Source of the DNA: a virus | Reading direction: 5' to 3' (one strand) | IMG/VR virus record: IMGVR_UViG_3300020195_000074 | Coordinates: 1 to 39,420 of that record | DNA length: 39,420 bases | Part shown: positions 38,426 through 39,420 of the stretch, piece after piece | How the letters are laid out: every line of letters begins with the position of its first letter | How positions within the stretch are numbered: the stretch's first letter is position 1 | The notes under the pieces: generated by a model | What the model was told of the DNA's origin: nothing | Seen by the model: only the letters and a program-made list of their open reading frames with translations | Database searches by the model: none | Position numbers and translations under genes: made by a program

Positions 38426-39420
38426 TGGATAAGATTACCAAATTGACCGTCGCACAAACAAAAATCATGGAAGAAGTTAGCGGGCACTGGATTAAATACA
38501 TCTTGGGAGGAGATGATTCTATCAATCGAAAGGTTGCTAAAGAGGGGATTGAATGGATATATAGTCTGGCTAAGCTAAAAAAGCCAGTTGTGCTATTCGT
38601 AGACAGCCCACTAGCCGCTCAGTGCGCTATTCCTATTTACAATAATCTTGTTAAGTCAGGCAAGCGCCAAGGGGTAAGCGCCCAGGTTCGCGCCCAGGTT
38701 CACGACCAGGTGTACGACCAGGTAAACGCCCAGGTTCACGACCAGGTGGATGACCAGGTAGGCGCCCAGGTGTACGACCAGGTGGATGACCAGGTGCGCG
38801 GCCAGGTAAGCAGACAGGTGGATGACCAGGTGGATTCCCAGGTGCGAGAACAGGTAAGCAGAAAGGTAAACGCCCAGGTGTACGACCAGGTGGATGACCA
38901 GGTAAACAACCTGGTAAGCGACCAGGTTCGAGCCCAGGTGGTAGCCCAGGTGGATGAACAGGTAAACGCCAAGGTAACCGACCAGGTTCGAGCCCAGGTA
39001 GGCGACCAGGTAAACGACCAGGTAACCGACCAGGTGGATGGCCAGGTAGGCTCCCAGGTGGTAGCCCAGGTGGATGAACAGGTAAACGCCAAGGTAAACG
39101 ACCAGGTGTACGCCCAGGTAAACGACCAGGTTCGAGCCAAGGTAGGCGACCAGGTAAGCGACCAGGTGGATGACCAGGTGGAAGACCAGGTAAACCACCA
39201 GGTAAGCGACCAGGTTTACGACCAGGTAAACGACCAGGTTCACGGCCAGGTAAGCAGACAGGTTCGCGTCCAGGTTCGAAACCAGGTAAACGCCAAGGTT
39301 CACGGACAGGTAAGCAGACAGGTGGATGACCAGGTGGATTCCCAGGTGCGAGAACAGGTAAGCAGAAAGGTAAACGCCCAGGTGTACGACCAGGTGGATG
39401 ACCAGGTAAACAACCTGGTA
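38425..39420 (+). CDS. DUF6745-like protein, N-terminal part with xxQV repeat array (continues at 114)
   Basis: ATG 38425 overlaps the upstream TGA. The frame is open to the end of the window (332 codons) and joins in phase with base 114, giving about 595 residues in all. Residues 1-84 form a folded head with VVLFVDSPLAAQCAIP, a pattern typical of DUF6745 N-termini. Residues 85-332 are 62 tetrapeptides of the form x-x-Gln-Val, and four more follow after the join. The third position is nearly always Gln and the fourth Val; position two alternates mainly Asp and Ala. The first position varies (Arg, His, Tyr, Asn, Asp, Gly, Ser, Thr, Val). The array may form a long helix or fibre holding the C-terminal domain at a distance. 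Function unknown. Confidence 0.8.
   Translation, partial: MDKITKLTVAQTKIMEEVSGHWIKYILGGDDSINRKVAKEGIEWIYSLAKLKKPVVLFVDSPLAAQCAIPIYNNLVKSGKRQGVSAQVRAQVHDQVYDQVNAQVHDQVDDQVGAQVYDQVDDQVRGQVSRQVDDQVDSQVREQVSRKVNAQVYDQVDDQVNNLVSDQVRAQVVAQVDEQVNAKVTDQVRAQVGDQVNDQVTDQVDGQVGSQVVAQVDEQVNAKVNDQVYAQVNDQVRAKVGDQVSDQVDDQVEDQVNHQVSDQVYDQVNDQVHGQVSRQVRVQVRNQVNAKVHGQVSRQVDDQVDSQVREQVSRKVNAQVYDQVDDQVNNLV
38804..38930. repeat. Internal copy of the terminal repeat
   Basis: Matches 1-127 exactly and its first 113 bases match 39308-39420. Created by duplication inside the tetrapeptide array, and it makes the contig join ambiguous. Confidence 0.9.
39308..39420. repeat. Terminal direct repeat, right copy
   Basis: Identical to 1-113. 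Frame and gene content agree across the join. Confidence 0.95.

Larger units (their letters stand above)
38677..39420 (+). repeat. 12-base tandem repeat array within the DUF6745-like gene
   Basis: 62 units of NNN-(GAC/GCC/..)-CAG-GT(A/T/G), all in frame. Higher-order copies exist: 38804-38930 equals 1-127, and 39308-39420 repeats it again 504 bases (42 units) later. A 37-base block at 38941-38977 recurs 120 bases later at 39061. Bases 3-161 at the left end are the last units. Confidence 0.92.

Noticed and set aside
38656-39303. Minus-strand 215-residue open frame of Leu/Val/Tyr repeats, and a 134-residue frame rich in Trp/Ser/Thr on the same strand
   Set aside because: Both are the antisense reading of the xxQV repeat array; the 12-base period keeps all frames open. 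No SD, and the plus-strand frame continues into a folded domain.
38677-39420. CRISPR-like look of the short repeats
   Set aside because: The units are 12 bases, coding, and lack spacers of constant length; no cas genes are present.
1-39420. Stop-codon recoding (TGA or TAG as sense)
   Set aside because: TGA, TAG and TAA all end well-supported genes at ATGA, TAATG or similar junctions, so the standard bacterial code applies.

Overview
The window looks like an almost complete genome of a tailed phage with siphovirus morphology. The first 113 bases recur exactly at the end (1-113 = 39308-39420). One reading frame runs off the right end and continues in phase at the left end. The natural reading is a circular or circularly permuted molecule of about 39.3 kb, opened inside a repeat-rich gene. 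The host is probably Gram-positive: the tail uses a Dit-like protein and a ReqiPepy6 gp37-like protein, and there are CHAP and resuscitation-factor-like wall hydrolases. TGA is used as an ordinary stop. Shine-Dalgarno (SD) sequences are mostly of the AGGAGG type, but at least one strong promoter places the start codon at the predicted transcription start. An actinobacterial or other Gram-positive host is my inference; the sequence does not prove a phylum.

Layout: 3-905 is the C-terminal part of a DUF6745-like protein whose N-terminus and long xxQV tetrapeptide array lie at 38425-39420. 961-9333 is one tightly overlapping operon: a C5-cytosine DNA methyltransferase followed by eight large genes for glycan chemistry (five glycosyltransferase-type proteins, a class I methyltransferase, an FkbM-type methyltransferase, an RmlB-like epimerase/dehydratase) and one small protein. 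9351-18175 is packaging and head: small and large terminase, a portal fused to a MuF domain, a zinc-ribbon protein, a promoter plus structured leader, a protease-scaffold-capsid fusion, connector and neck proteins, and the tail tube. 18202-25739 is the tail: two chaperone-like proteins, tape measure, Dit, gp37-like protein and two fibre-like proteins. 25751-29761 holds membrane proteins, a CHAP endolysin, a holin candidate, a secreted Ig/GH99-like glycosidase and a cluster of tiny hydrophobic ORFs. 29762-30062 is a non-coding stretch with a degenerate tRNA-like sequence and a chain of hairpins.

From 30063 the early or accessory arm follows: a metallophosphoesterase, a visibly GC-richer Mod-type adenine methyltransferase with its own promoter, two minus-strand wall hydrolases with their own promoter, a NinG homologue, a structured non-coding region, then small proteins (pentapeptide repeat, winged-helix-like, possible ssDNA-binding) leading back into the DUF6745 gene. 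I see no integrase, repressor, polymerase, primase or helicase. The phage therefore appears lytic, or at least dependent on host replication proteins.

The most unusual aspects are the glycan cassette paired with a secreted glycosidase, the roughly 66-copy tetrapeptide array across the contig join, and the hairpin leader with start-stop codons in front of the capsid gene.
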